Source: Diphasiastrum complanatum (Eukaryota > Streptophyta > Lycopodiopsida > Lycopodiales > Lycopodiaceae). Taken from it: a stretch of DNA of 64,000 bases. The stretch lies in assembly GCA_029204225.1 (NCBI GenBank), contig CM055102.1, positions 15,746,229 through 15,810,228 of the forward strand, in the 5' to 3' direction. The translations under genes were made by a program, and so were the position numbers. Shown one piece after another: positions 34,495 through 46,160 of the stretch (the stretch's first letter is position 1; each line of letters starts with the position of its first letter). The notes beneath the pieces were generated by a model that was not told the DNA's origin, did not search any database, and saw nothing but the letters and a program-made list of their open reading frames with translations.

Positions 34495-35091
34495 ACTAGG
34501 AAGATCAGGCAGAATGAATAATAAGCATAGCAATATCAACACAAATCTGAACGCAGAACAAAGAACTGTATCAGATTAAGTATATCAAGTATACATGTCA
34601 ATAATGCGGTAGAGCACAAGACAGTAGCAGACGAAGTCGCGTGCCCTACAAAGCTTATTCAAACTGTAAAAGGAATGAAACCTTATTGCTGACAAATTAA
34701 AGAATCAATGCACAGAGCATCTACTTTTTGTCTATCTCTGATAAACTTCTCTTCTTCATTCTCTCTCGCTTACTAACTTCTTCACTTGTTAATGAATACG
34801 CAAATGGTATTCAATATATACATAATGTTACAGGTGTGCAGATGAAGAAAGTACAGGGTGGATGTGCTGTCTATAGGAGATCGTGGGTGGCTGCAGTCGT
34901 CGTCCAGTTTATTAGCGCAGTTGCATGAGCGTGAAGAGGGTGTGATGTCAGCCTTTGCTTTTCGTCTTTTCATCGCCTGTGAGAATTTGCATGTGAATAT
35001 GCAGACTGCGTGACAACACGAGTAAATATGCAGCATGAATGGAGGCAGATTAAAAATGGGATTTAGGTGACTAGAGGAAATAAATCCAACA
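34495..35091 (-). repeat. 5' LTR of the copia element, truncated
   Basis: Matches 29850-30443 at high identity, starting TGTTGGATTTATTTCC on the minus strand at 35091. The U5 end found in the other LTR (29526-29850) is missing, as is a normal PBS. Confidence 0.85.
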
Positions 35092-35094
35092 AAA

Positions 35095-35280
35095 AGAGGA
35101 CCTATGTTGAATATAGGTCAAGAGAGTCATAGGTCGAGAGAGAACTTATGCTGAGCATAAGTCCAGTGAGCCCTTATGCTGAGCATAGGTTGAGGGAGAC
35201 CTATGCTCAACATAGGTCGAGGGAGGACCTATGTTGAGCATAGTTTGAGAGAGAACTTACGCTGAGCATAGATCATCTTC
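35095..35280. repeat. Minisatellite, right block, hairpin-forming unit
   Basis: Repeats of CTATGCTGAGCATAG (an almost perfect palindrome) within a phrase of about 30 bases, with variants. Related to the block at 29331-29490 on the other side of the copia insertion. Confidence 0.75.
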
Positions 35281-37022
35281 AATTCCAACAACAACAATTG
35301 ATTCCTCTTATATTCCACAATAGACTGAATTTTTAACCCTTCTACAAAATGAACAACGTGAAATTTATTTGGGTTCTAGAAAAAATCGCATGCTTCCTAG
35401 GCTAAATGGTATGGTAACCTCAATAAAATAAATATTGGGAGTCTCATTGCACTTTTAGCTTTGGAAAATAGTGAAAATCGTCCATTCTAAAGTGATTGGC
35501 TTCATTCAAAGTGACGACACGTTGGCAAAAATTGGATGTGTATCACTTCAACAAATGCTTCCGTGGAAAGGTACGAGTTAGAAATGTTGAAATTACCCAA
35601 AAGGCAAGAGAAAGTGTCCAACAAAGAATCAGCCAAGAGTTGATAATGTAAATCTCCAAGATGTAGATGTGCTTGCATTTAATTTTCTATTGACAATGAC
35701 AAACCATTTGCGAAAATCAACAATATAGATTTTACAAGGATGTCTGGGTAAAGTGTACAACCATCATCCTTAACTCAACATAAATGTAGAAAGCCACAAT
35801 ACACAATGTTTTTCAACATTGCATGTTGACTCATATAAGAATTTGTCGATAGACTCTAACGAGGAAGATGAGTCGTCAACTTCATCAACTGAAAATGAGA
35901 GCCTTGATAATATTTCAAACATTGAGTTTAGAGAGGAGTTAGTGAGAAATCCTTGGAATTTGAATTGTAAAAAAACAAAACAAAAAATATTTTCAGTGTT
36001 TTCAAAATTTGTGGATTTAGTGTAACTAGCACTAAATGTATTATGCGAGTTATTTATGAAAGTCAATTTAATTTATTAAAACACCATAGATATTTTGTGT
36101 ATTTTGTTCACGCGAACATTTTCAATCTTTTAGGTTTTATAAAAATCTTTAATTTTTTTGGACATGGTGTATTGATTTTTTTTTGATCTAAATGCATATT
36201 TTTTATATAATTTTTTTGTGATTTTCAAGAATTTTTTCATGAAAAAACATGTTTTTGGGAAAATTTTCAAAAGTATTTTGATCCATTTCAAAAGAATTTT
36301 GTATTTTAAGTTATCTTAAAAAAAATTTCTTCAACAATCAAAATAGAAGCATGATTTGTGTAGAAGCTTGCACTTCTTCTTATTGAGGAACCAATATTTT
36401 ACCATTAGCAACAAATGTCTTGATCGATTCTCATTGCAATTTATACACATCATCATGATTCTAATGATAAAGATTGAAATGTCATTATCAACACAATGGA
36501 TTAACAATTTAAAAAACATAACGCTGAAATAAAGAAAATCAACATAACTAAATGGGAAAAAAAAAACTTTTCTTATTGATATCAACATCTTCATGTAAGT
36601 TCTACTACTCAAAAAATAATCTGATATTGTTCAATACAAATCAAACACAATGGCAATAGCATTTTTGCTGTACACAGTACAAGTAACTGAGTATTGGAAC
36701 TATAATAGATATTGTCAACGATCGATCATGTAGTTTATGCTAGCAATGTACATGTTATCCATCAATTAGATTCACAATTGCTAAAAGAAAGAGCACACCA
36801 CACCCCAATCAACACACACAATGGATTGTATTCCAAAAAGAGAAATAATGCATATAAATATAGACTTTTCTAGAGGGTATCGTTGCATGGTAAAACGGTC
36901 CCCGTTATGGGGTGTGTGTCCCGACTCAGTGTCTATATGTGTCGTAAAAAAGACACATGCAACTATCACATAAGCCAAAAATCCAAAGTTTGACAATAGT
37001 TCAAACCCTCAGAGATTTTTGC
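35281..37022. other. Mostly non-coding; one coding-like remnant
   Basis: On the + strand at about 35575-36025 the broken frames read VRVRNVEITQKARESVQQRI, LAFNFLLTMTNHLRKSTI and an acidic tail (SIDSNEEDESSTSSTENES), followed by a stop at 36022-36024. Composition suggests a dead transposon or gene remnant that I cannot name. From 36070 to 37020 the sequence is AT-rich, with nothing recognised. Confidence 0.3.
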
Positions 37023-37660
37023 AAATCTTTGAGAATGCATGTGATGTGTATGGTGAAACATCTCCCGATGCTATGGTCCAATTGTTTTCAATGACCATGA
37101 TCGCTAAAGCATGTGATTGGTTTTTCAACCTTGATCATGATGAAAAGATAGACTAATCAATTTTGAAAGAGTCCTTTATCAAGCGTTTTAAGCCCTTTCG
37201 CTTGATTGAGAGCCCTTTTGTCAAATTGAGTAACTTCAAAATGACAAAAGATGAACGTGTACGAGACTATATCGAGCGTTTCAAATGCCTCAAAAGTCAA
37301 GTACAGGAACAGCCCTCCGAACAGATGCTCATCATCTGGTTCCTAGTAGGACTTCCAAGATGGATTAGACGCGAGCTTAAATCCAATGGTGAATATATGA
37401 TCCTAAAGTTAGCTATGTCTGATGCCATCGAGGAAGAAGACGAAGGATCAGATGTTGACGAATCCAGGGAAAGACGAGCCCCACATGCTCCTCTCCATGA
37501 GTCAAAGCCGATCAAGGACATCCGAGATCAGCTTTGGAAATCCCAGTTGGAGTTGCTTAATAAGCAACATCAGCTACAAATGAAGAAACTCACCAATGAG
37601 TTTCAAGATACCCTGAAGTCTATCCAAAGCAGTATGCCTGGTCAGTCAAACCCTGCATAG
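37023..37660 (+). pseudogene. Ty3/gypsy Gag (retrotrans_gag domain)
   Basis: The + strand frame from 37023 (QIFENACDVYGETSPDAM, IAKACDWFFNLDHDEK) crosses one stop near 37153 and continues as ESFIKRFKPFRL, VRDYIERFKCLKSQVQ, LIIWFLVGLPRWIRRELKS. These are the helices of the plant gypsy Gag capsid domain. An acidic stretch and a C-terminal coiled coil (LELLNKQHQLQMKKL) follow, and the frame ends at 37658-37660. No zinc knuckle or pol follows. The copy is isolated between non-coding regions. Confidence 0.85.
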
Positions 37661-38793
37661 GTACCTTATAGACGAAAAACGATATAGTTAGGCCTTTATA
37701 ACTTAGACTTTGCTAAGTTGGACCCAATTTTGGGGTGGCAGTAGCTCGTGGCTATTCAAGGCCTATTATTGACATTTAAGGACCCAACTCTACTTATGGG
37801 TGTACCTTATTTATTTTAAAAGTAATTTGTAGGAGAAGTTAGATAGTCATCTACAAGAAGTTAGATAATCATTGGAAGGGTATATATATTTGTGCATTTC
37901 CTTTGTATTTTACAATTGTAAGCATTATAGCTATTCTCTTGAAATTCCACGAGCGTTTACAAGAGGGTGACCAGCCATCTCTCTCTTTCTCTTTAAAATG
38001 CTTTGTGTGATTGAATAGAAGATCTTGGATCCTTTGGTTTCTATTTCCTACAAGATATCAAAGCCACGTTAGGTATTCAGATTGCTTACAGGAGGACGCC
38101 CTACAAGAAGATGCCCTACAAGAAGCTATCGTCTTCTCTTCCGATAACATAAAATCAGCAAGTGGTTGATTTTTGCAAGTGAATAAATGAAACACTTTTA
38201 TTAATTGATAAGTGTGGTGATTAGATCATATCTCCTCATATCATAGACCTAAAATCGCTAGTTTTCATCATTCGAGAGCAACCCCAAACATAAAATTAAC
38301 ATTGAAGGCGAAGCCAGATATAGATTTGTGAGTAGTAGCTACTATCGAGGTTATACTTAAAGATAGGCGTCAACATCTTGAAAGCTAACCTCACAACTAC
38401 TATCACAACAAACCCAATTACGATCGGTTCATCAATCACAGCAAGGCAACAGGGAAAAGTGACGTAGAAAGCATGTTTGCAGAACCAACATGATATATGA
38501 GGTTTGTTATCAGATCGTAGTCGCATCTACGTACTGAAATGATCAATATTCTGAAATCAACTTTCGGGAGCAGTGATGGAAGGGCTGCAGTGCTGGCTAT
38601 TACCAGGTTGAAAGCGATTGTAGATATACTTACTAAACGTGAGTCGCGTGATCAAAGTAGCACGTGAATCGCGTGATCAGTACAGTAGCTGTCCATTCCA
38701 TTCCTTCTCAATTGTATCCAAATCTGAAAAGCATAAGCAGAAACGACTTGACTCTTGAGATACATGCCGACCAGGCTTTCAACGACAAGCCTC

Positions 38794-38876
38794 CTTATGT
38801 TACCCGTACCTCGCTGAAAAGACTTCTTATGTTACCCGTACCTCGTTGAAAAGACTTCTTATGTTACCCGTGCCTC
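38794..38876. repeat. 32-bp tandem repeat, three copies
   Basis: Units start at 38794, 38826 and 38858, differing at one or two bases. Confidence 0.9.
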
Positions 38877-39076
38877 AGATGGAAGGGTCATGTACGTTAG
38901 TGGGAGGGGGTACTTGACTACTTCTCTGGCAGCCTGGCTGAGAGAGCCTAAACTTTGAAGGCTGAGACTGTATTTCCTTTTCCTTGAGACTCTAGGGTGC
39001 CTTTCCATGCTCACCCGGGCAAAGTGATGTTGTTGTGTTGTTGTAGTGTTGCACAACAGTAATGGTTGCTCAACGG

Positions 39077-39224
39077 TTGAGAGGATTTGCAATTTTTTTA
39101 AAAATCAGCTCTTGGAGAGAACGAGTGACCCGTTCTCTCAGGTGGAAAGGTTGAGAGGATTTGCAATTTTTTTAAAAACCAGCTCTTGGAGAGAACGAGT
39201 GACCCGTACTCTCAGGTGGAAAGG
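39077..39224. repeat. 74-bp tandem repeat, two copies
   Basis: TTGAGAGGATTTGCAATTTT begins at 39077 and 39151. The copies are nearly identical, so the duplication is recent. Confidence 0.9.
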
Positions 39225-39839
39225 TGACGTAAGGTGATGCATCGCAGGGGTGAGAGGGTGGACATGGAAAGGGCTTGAGCCCGTGCCAATGGTTTATTGA
39301 CACGTGGCTGGGCAAGGGACAAGATTGGCCCCGTGGCGGGGCGGCAAGTTGCCAGGCCCAATTTTTCATGAGCCTCGGCTTGTGTCGTCTTGAGCTCAAT
39401 TTTTTTGTGGGTCTCAATTCTTGTGGTCCAAGCACCATTTTCATGGGTTCCGTAGGTCATGGGCCCAATTTTTCGTTGGTCCTATAAGATCCCGGGGTCT
39501 TCTTTTACGATCTCAAACGTGAGCCCCAATTTCTTGCACACACACACACAGAGAAGAGAATTTTTTTTCCATACATGCAAGAGAATCCATTTTACCAAAA
39601 AACTCATTAGGGGAAATATGGGCTCAAAATGGGCCCTTTAAGAAATTTCACTTTAGAGAGAGGTTACGTAGAGAGAGAATGCGAACCGGTAACTTCTGGT
39701 CGCTGTTTTCTGAGTTTCCGGCCTTGCCCGACGTTTAACTGGTATGGTTAACTTCAGACAATAGTTAGTTAAGCATGAGATGTAATAACTTCTCTTCATG
39801 CTCGTTCCAAAATTCGGGACTAGAGCTTTAAGACTGAAA

Positions 39840-40295
39840 ATCTTGGTGTGCTCAATGCAAAAACTGAAGCGGGAGTAGCAGAACTTTTGAAATCATTGTA
39901 TGCTTATAGTGAAATATGAGGCGGGACAATTTTTAATGCGACATAAACATTACAAAAGTAAAGTATGCTAGATCTATTCATGTTGATTTACTGTAGTTTG
40001 AAGCATTTACGGATTGTAGCTTTTAACAATGGCAATGTTCCATTTGCATGTTGCTCTTCCTATGGAATGCGCTCCAATTATTAAGAAAAATTGGAAAGTG
40101 GTAGAGAATGCTGCTACAATAGTTAGAGAATTGAGAATGAATAATCATATGAATATGGGTGGATGGATCAATTTATCCTAATGATCCAGCCACCAATTTG
40201 TGTCCAAATTTAAAGTCCGTAACTCAACTTCTCAGATTTGTATGTGAAGGAAATAGCGGATTACTTGGATATTGTCAAAGGTTGCATGCACCTTC
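39840..40295 (+). pseudogene. Unknown coiled-coil protein family, copy 2 (N-terminal part)
   Basis: Broken + strand frames read VLNAKTEAGVAELLKSLYAY, then MECAPIIKKNWKVVENAATI, VRELRMNNHM and, after a shift near 40155, VDGSIYPNDPATNLCPNL and LLRFVCEGNSGLLGYCQRL. From 40150 it is the reverse-complement counterpart of 11545-11670, with about 90 percent identity by eye. It shows that the family extends upstream of what copy 1 retains. The coiled-coil half is missing: at 40295 it is cut by the gypsy RT remnant. Function unknown. Confidence 0.5.
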
Positions 40296-41980
40296 TCTAG
40301 ATTGAATAAGTGTTCAGAGTTTGGTCCATGCACGCACAGATCGTCCAAGAAAATTTTCAGAAATTTCTGCAAATACTCTTTGAATGCTGTCTGCATGACT
40401 CGTTGGAAAGTGCTTGGGGCATTGCAAAGTCCGAATGACATCACCTTATAGGCATAGGTTCCCCATTCCGTGGTGAATGTTGTCTTATGCTGGTCTTGGG
40501 GTGCTATCTTCACTTGGTTGTAACCGCTAAAGCCATCCAAAAAATTGTAGGCTTCGACCCCAGCTACTCTGTCAAGGACGCTTTCTGTAGGGCAAAGGAA
40601 AATGATCCTTTTTGGTGACTACGTTTAGCGCCTTTAGATTCACATAGATCCGCATTTTGCCATTCTTCTTGGGTACTATAACTATCGACGATACTCATTC
40701 AGTGTGCTTGATTTCGTAAATGAAATCTGCATCTCACAGCTTCTACAATTCCTGCTTGATCAGTTTTGTGTAGTTCAGGTTGCAACAGTAGTAACGACTC
40801 ACCTTAAGGACTGCTCTATCCACCAAGGGTATGGTGTGTTGGACTACTGTTGGTGGAATGCCCTTCAGATCACTGTAATTCCAGGCAAAACAATCCTTGT
40901 ACTCCACCAACAATGACCATAGTCTTTTGAATTGTGTGGCGTTAACTGCTTTCCCACGTATACAATCTTTTCTTCTTCACCTGGCTCGGCAAGGTTCATG
41001 GGTTGCGTTCGCGTAGGTCCTTCGAAGACTTGTTCCGTTGGTGCTTGACTTTGATCAGGTTCTCGCTAGGGTTGCGGCATCATAATTACCATGTCGTCCA
41101 AGGTATAATTTTTTAAGGTCTCAAGCATCTTGTGAACAGGTGCTCGTCGAGATTCCTCCTTCGGCATATTGATCTTAGCCCGACTGGTCATCTTTTGATT
41201 TTCTATCATCTGAGAAGAGGATGACGCTGTATCAAAGTCCATCTCTGAATCGTAGTGACTACCCTTGGCTTGCCTTGGGCGATCTATCGTGTGATATGTC
41301 GTGGATGATCCATCATTAGCCTTGGGTGCAAGTGGTTTCACCGCCCATGTGGTTGGATCGACCTTTACAGCCTGCTCTCTGTTCTCAAAAGGTGAGTTTT
41401 CCCGTACCCCAGTTGTGTACTACTTGCGCAGTCCTTAACCATAGTCTTCTCAGTAAAACACGGTATGCAGATGGAGATTCAGGTATATCCATTACTACAA
41501 AGGTAATCACAAACTGCATGCCTGCTATTTTTACAGGGATATTGGCAACCACACCCTTCGGTTTTACATAGGATTGATCTGCTAGCTTGATGGCGAATCT
41601 TGCTGGCTTCAATCCTTGCAAATCTCACTTTTGGTACAAAGTAGTGGATATCAAGTTAACACCTGATCCTCCATCTACCATTGATGCCTTGTCCTTGAAT
41701 CTCTTATGTTTGATTGACAGGGTGATGTTGTGCTCTTCGCTTTCCCACGCTGCCCTGATGTGGAGGATTTACTACTCTCTTCATAGCCCGTACAATATAT
41801 GGGCTCTGGCGCTACTGGCTCCGTGTAAACTTTGGCCCATTCAGCTAAAAGGCTTTTAGCTTGTGGCACAATTAGTGGTAATTCCCCGAGGGGTAAACTA
41901 ACACAGCTCGCAGCAAAAGTTTTGAGGATTTCATCCTCTCTCAAATTCAAAACATCATCTATATCATTAAATGACTAAAA
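40232..41980 (-). pseudogene. Ty3/gypsy protease and RT fragment
   Basis: Minus strand. Protease: VDGGSGVNLISTTLYQK near 41630-41690 and YRVLLRRLWLRTAQVVHNWG (41385-41621), the flap and C-terminal block of gypsy proteases. The linker region runs 41066-41341 and below (KIVYVGKAVNATQFKRL). RT: KKNGKMRIYVNLKALN near 40650, then MDGFSGYNQVKIAPQ, KVMSFGLCNAPSTFQRVMQ and IFLDDLCVHGPNSEH (the FLDD-type catalytic box) at 40232-40540. It ends abruptly in copy 2 of the unknown family. Stops and shifts abound. Related in style to Tat/Athila-type pol, but too short to place. Confidence 0.85.
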
Positions 41981-41984
41981 TTTT

Positions 41985-42080
41985 CAGTTCTAGTGGGTAA
42001 GAACCCTCGGAGAGAATTCTGAAGTTCCATCTTAATGAGACCAGAACATAGAATAGTCTGCGAGAGTCAGTTTGATTCCG
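41985..42080. repeat. Short dispersed repeat shared with 46075-46150
   Basis: AAGTTCCATCT, TGAGACCAG and TGCGAGAGT recur in order in both places on the same strand, with about 80 percent identity by eye. Probably part of a gypsy element's untranslated region. Confidence 0.5.
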
Positions 42081-43268
42081 GTGAGCAGAAGACTAGGTTT
42101 AAGTGCTAAAAAATCACTAAAAAGTGTAAGGAAATTCTTAGTGATGCTAGGAATGAAGAGAATACCATCTATCTTAGTCTTCTTGGAGGATCCTAAGCAT
42201 AAGGGAATGGATCCCACACCTTCAACTTTACATTCATGATTATTTGCTGTAAAAATGACTTTATAGGTCCTACATAAAGTGTGAGTTGAGAAAAATACTC
42301 CCTTTTACCCGACATGTGGGATCTAGGCCCACTATCTATCCACCAAGGATCTTCGCCTTTGACATTTGATGATGAAAAGGTTGACATCATGAGTGAGTCC
42401 TCATGATAGCTCTCTTCTTCCTCTTGTCCAATGTTGGCTTGGCTTTGATCTTGCTTCCTCTTGAAGCATTCCGAGGCATAATGCCCCATCTTGCTACAAT
42501 AGTAGCACTTTATCTTAGATTTGTCCTTCTTGGGCTTGACTTGTGATGATGAGGATGTGGATCCTCCTTGATCTCCATCCTTTGCTTGCTCCTTTTTTAA
42601 TGCTCCCTTGGTCTTTGCTTTGCCTTTGCTCTTGAAAAATAAGGCTTTGTCATCACCATCATTGATGGAGAGCCTCTCCATCCTTGATTTGATATGAGCC
42701 TTCCTACTCTCCTCGGCCATCAACACACTTTGAAGGTCTTCAATTGTAGTCAAGTTTCCCATGATGCCATAACTTTGGATAAGGTTAGTAAAATAACTAC
42801 ATAAGCCATTCAAATCTATTTGCACAAGCTCACTTCTTTGATAGGTTCACCAACATAAGTAAGCTCTTTGTTCAAATCTTTTACTCTCAAAACAAATTGA
42901 TGTCCACTCTCACTCCTCCCTTGGAAGCATTGAAGAACTTGGTTCTTGAGGGAAAGTAACCTTGAGGTATTCTTGGACTCATAGATCTTTTGAAGAGTCT
43001 CCCAAGCCTCTTGGGCTAAGGTACATGCTCCTACTTTTTTGAGCAAATCATTTGCAACATTCATCTTAATACAATGAAGTGCAAGCTTGCACCTTCTCTT
43101 GTATTTAGTTGCTTCTTGTAGATGGATTGGCTCATCTTCCTCTCCATTTACAATATCCATCCAATCTTGCATGATAAGGATGGATTCCATTCTTAACTTC
43201 CAAATTGAATAATTTGAAGAGTTCAATCTATCACTAGAATCCAAAAGATAGGCACCTATGGATGCCAT
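42032..43268 (-). pseudogene. Ty1/copia gag and protease
   Basis: Gag starts at MASIGAYLLDSSDRLNSSNY (43268) and shows SIWKLRMESILIMQDWMDIV, ACTLAQEAWETLQKIYESK and FQGRSESGHQFVLRVKDLN, as in the LTR-copia UBN2 family. A one-base shift near 42820 leads to 42193-42825 with the intact CCHC zinc knuckle CYYCSKMGHYASEC. It continues in WWIDSGPRSHMSG, the protease active site (DSGA changed to DSGP). 42032-42217 holds IDGILFIPSITKNFL, the pre-integrase side. Everything beyond is missing. A standard PBS lies at 44048-44059, with a leader between. Confidence 0.9.
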
Positions 43269-44047
43269 CTTCAATGATAAGGAGATAGATTCAAAGAAAC
43301 AAGATAGATTGTACAAGATATGATCACTACTAGCTATCCCACTCTCTTTGGGACCTGAGATGAATCACTCTATGATTTCTCAACAAGATCTAAGGTGATC
43401 TTGAGCTTGATCTATCTTCTAGATCAAACTTACTATAGATTTGATCAAACTAGTCTCCTCCTTGATCTCGACTTCACAAGAAGGGTGAATCCACCTATAT
43501 TAAACCAAAAGCACTTTATAACACACAAATGTCTTACAAATAAAGCCTCTTAGATTTAGGTTGAATCACATTGACATATTCAATCACAAACCTATCCAAA
43601 ACCCAGTAGTATAGAAACTCAATTTTCACTAGTTTTGCATTTCTAATGAAAACTCATCAAAACACTTGATCTGGACCTAAAAGGTGTATTTTAGAACTTT
43701 AAGAAACCTAAGAACAACCTAATTGATCTCTCAAATGGCTGATCCAAACTTCTAAAGAGTGGTGGCATTCAAATCCTTAAGAAAATCTCTACTAGGAGAC
43801 ATGTACTCCAAGATTCAACTCATAAGAACTTTCTAATTTGGTTTGGTTGAATGGAAATGGGTCAATCTCGGTTCCTGCAGCTATAACTCAGCAAAACAAG
43901 TTCCCTTTGATCTATTATCACTCAAATCAAACCAAATTTGAAGGTACAATAACTAGATTAGCAACTAGTAGCAAGAGCAAAGCCAATACTACTCAAATCT
44001 AGGATCAAAGCTTGAGAAAATCAAATGTAAAGCTCACTTTTGATTAG
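43269..44047 (-). other. Copia leader, no gene
   Basis: Untranslated leader between PBS and gag on the minus strand. No reading frame of note. Confidence 0.6.
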
Positions 44048-44059
44048 GCTCTGATACCA
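44048..44059 (-). other. Primer binding site, initiator Met-tRNA type
   Basis: Minus strand TGGTATCAGAGC, a perfect match to the plant consensus, preceded by an LTR end in TTTTGTCA at 44060. Confidence 0.92.
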
Positions 44060-44560
44060 TGACAAAATTTTATAGCAAAATGAATCCCAATCAATCCTAA
44101 AAGTGATGGACGATGCACAAATAGGATTTGGCAATTATAATATTGGGTTATATTCCCAATGAGACTACAAAAAGATCATCTGCAATGGCCCTTATATTCG
44201 GGTTACATTGATATGAGCAAAAGGAAAAATTTAAAATTTTTGGATCCATATGAAAGGAGATTATTTCTTCATGACAATACCATCCGTCTGAATCTTGAAG
44301 AGGATGATGATAATAATTAAACAATTTTCTATAATAGATTTTTGATATATTACAAGGATCTCTCTTTTGTTATGAATTTGAATGCCTTCCAAAAAATCGT
44401 AACATTTGGCGAGTTTTTAGCTTGATATCTAAATCGTGCTCTTCTATAAAACCACTGAAAAAGTTGAACTAAATATTTATTTCTTGAATTGTGTCCTCCA
44501 TGATTTGTAGCTCTATGAAATACTCCCCTTGCTTGCCAATGAGATTTTTCCATGCCTTGT
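44060..44560 (-). repeat. Copia 5' LTR region, outer end unresolved
   Basis: Sequence upstream (minus strand) of the PBS must include the 5' LTR. No second copy is in the window, so its upper limit cannot be set. Confidence 0.4.
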
Positions 44561-44699
44561 GATGATTAGATACTTAAGCTCTCGTATTCCTTTGCAAAAT
44601 AAGTTGCATGATGAAGAAGGATATGCTGCAAACAATAGCTTTGATTAGGTACATCAGTAGAAAAAAATATAAGCCTGAATGAGATCAGTACCTGTTGGA

Positions 44700-45244
44700 G
44701 ATATTTCCAACATAGAGCGAATAAAAGAAAACGAGTCAATAAATGTGTTGCGAGGGCATGGCTTCCACCCATGACCCAATGAGCACGCAAGGTGATTGTA
44801 AATATAAATAATGGACTTGGGCCCCTTGTAATTAAAATAAAACCTGAGTCCCAGAGTCATTTTAAACTTAGAAGTCTATTATTTTAGAGTTGGGTCCAAC
44901 TTGGGCTCACATGAATCTTGTGAATTCTAATGTACTTTTTGTGGACCTTTGGATTAAGTTGGGTCCAAGATAAATGGTTAGGATCAATGTACATATTAGC
45001 CAATAGAATTTTGGGGCAAGAGCCTTCCCCATTTATTAAAAAGCCCCATTTGTACTCTATTTTCATGCTTAATGAGAAGGAGGAAACTCTACCAAATTTC
45101 GGAGAGAAGCATCCTCATTTGCTATTCACTACTTGCTAATGTGCTTGATTGTGTTTTCCTTTTGCTCTCAAATTTGCAAGTTTTTGGTTTCCATAGTTAA
45201 AGTTTTTGCATTAGCAAGCACATGGAGCAATTGAGCTAACCTCC

Positions 45245-45336
<92 letters not shown>

Positions 45337-45575
45337 CCTTCTCTCTATTACTCTCTTCCTCTCTTCTATTCTATTCTTATCCTTCACAAGATCATGTTGA
45401 ACGTTAGTTTAGTGGAGTAGAGTTAGGGGTGTGTAGTGTTAGAGGTGATAGAGTTAGAGAAAAAGTAGAGAACTACCTAAAAGTAGCATCTATTTATAAT
45501 TAGGCACCTATAGAGTGTTCTAACCCTTGTTGACAGACGGGAGGGCTACTACGACGTGAGATCTTCAATCCTGCA
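44700..45575 (+). repeat. Gypsy LTR (Athila/Tat type) containing a CT microsatellite
   Basis: Ends CCTGCA at 45575 just before a TGGCGCCG-type PBS. Contains a TATA-like CTATTTATAATTAG near 45489 and a pure CT run at 45249-45334. The left limit is not fixed, as no partner LTR is present. Confidence 0.5.
45249..45334. repeat. CT dinucleotide microsatellite
   Basis: About 43 uninterrupted CT units, ending in CTCCACC. Confidence 0.97.
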
Positions 45576-45576
45576 G

Positions 45577-45594
45577 TGGCGCCGATGTCGGGGA
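45577..45594 (+). other. Primer binding site, Athila/Tat type
   Basis: TGGCGCCGATGTCGGGGA closely resembles the TGGCGCCGTTGCCGGGGA primer site typical of plant Athila and Tat/Ogre gypsy elements, which differs from the Met-tRNA site used by the other elements here. No gag or pol follows; the element is cut within about 0.6 kb. Confidence 0.8.
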
Positions 45595-46160
45595 TAGGTT
45601 TCCACTAACTAGTATAGCTACATTTTAGCTATTCTTGCTTTTTGGAGTAGTTTTAGGTAGATTTTTGGGTGTTTAGTGTTAGTTTTCTATATTTTTCTGT
45701 GTTTGGACTGTTCACAGCTAGCGGAGGAGGTGTGAGAGGGTAGAGGAGATCTTGAACAATCTCTAAGGGCTTGACATCCAAACCCAAACATGAGAAAACC
45801 CAAAAAAACACACCAATCTGTATTTTGGAGGGAAAAAGTGCCAAAATTCCCATCAAATTTTGTTTTTTCCAAAACCAGTGAGAGATATCACTTTGTTTGG
45901 AAAGAAGGTTTAGCGTCTCCACCAAATTTATCGCATGATTGACAGCAGCTCCAGAGTACTGTCCCAGACCTGCATAGAAGCCTACGAGAGTTAATTCCAA
46001 GCAGATTGCAAAAATCAGAGAAAAAATCATAAAAATTAAAAAAATCCTTGTAAAAAATTAAAATAAATTCAAATCTTCATAAGAACTCTCACAAAGCCTT
46101 CTAAAGTTCCATCTCACTGAGACCAGGACACAGAGAAGCTTGCGAGAGTTAGTTCACTGT

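Larger units (their letters stand above)
29526..35091 (-). mobile_element. Ty1/copia retrotransposon, nearly full length, inactive
   Basis: Minus-strand element with a 5' LTR (34495-35091), gag, protease, integrase, RT, RNase H and a longer 3' LTR (29526-30443). LTR ends are TGTTGG...; the high-coordinate LTR lacks the U5 end and no standard PBS is seen between LTR and gag. Pol order is standard copia. In-frame stops and frameshifts are scattered through pol. Similar minisatellite blocks lie on both sides (29331-29490, 35095-35280), so the element seems to sit inside an older repeat, although clear target-site duplications were not found. Confidence 0.9.
37661..39839. other. No gene; possible LTR end and two short tandem repeats
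   Basis: A TATA-like GGTATATATATTTG near 37880 and a PBS-like ATATCAAAGCCA near 38046 hint at an LTR end at about 37690-38045, but no partner was found. Tandem repeats: a 32-bp unit (TTATGTTACCCGTACCTCG) three times at 38794-38876 and a 74-bp unit twice at 39077-39224. GC-richer DNA at 39240-39480 has no clear frame. Confidence 0.35.

Noticed and set aside
37690-38045. Definite LTR upstream of a PBS-like ATATCAAAGCCA
   Set aside because: No partner LTR and only a partial PBS match; kept as a low-confidence remark.
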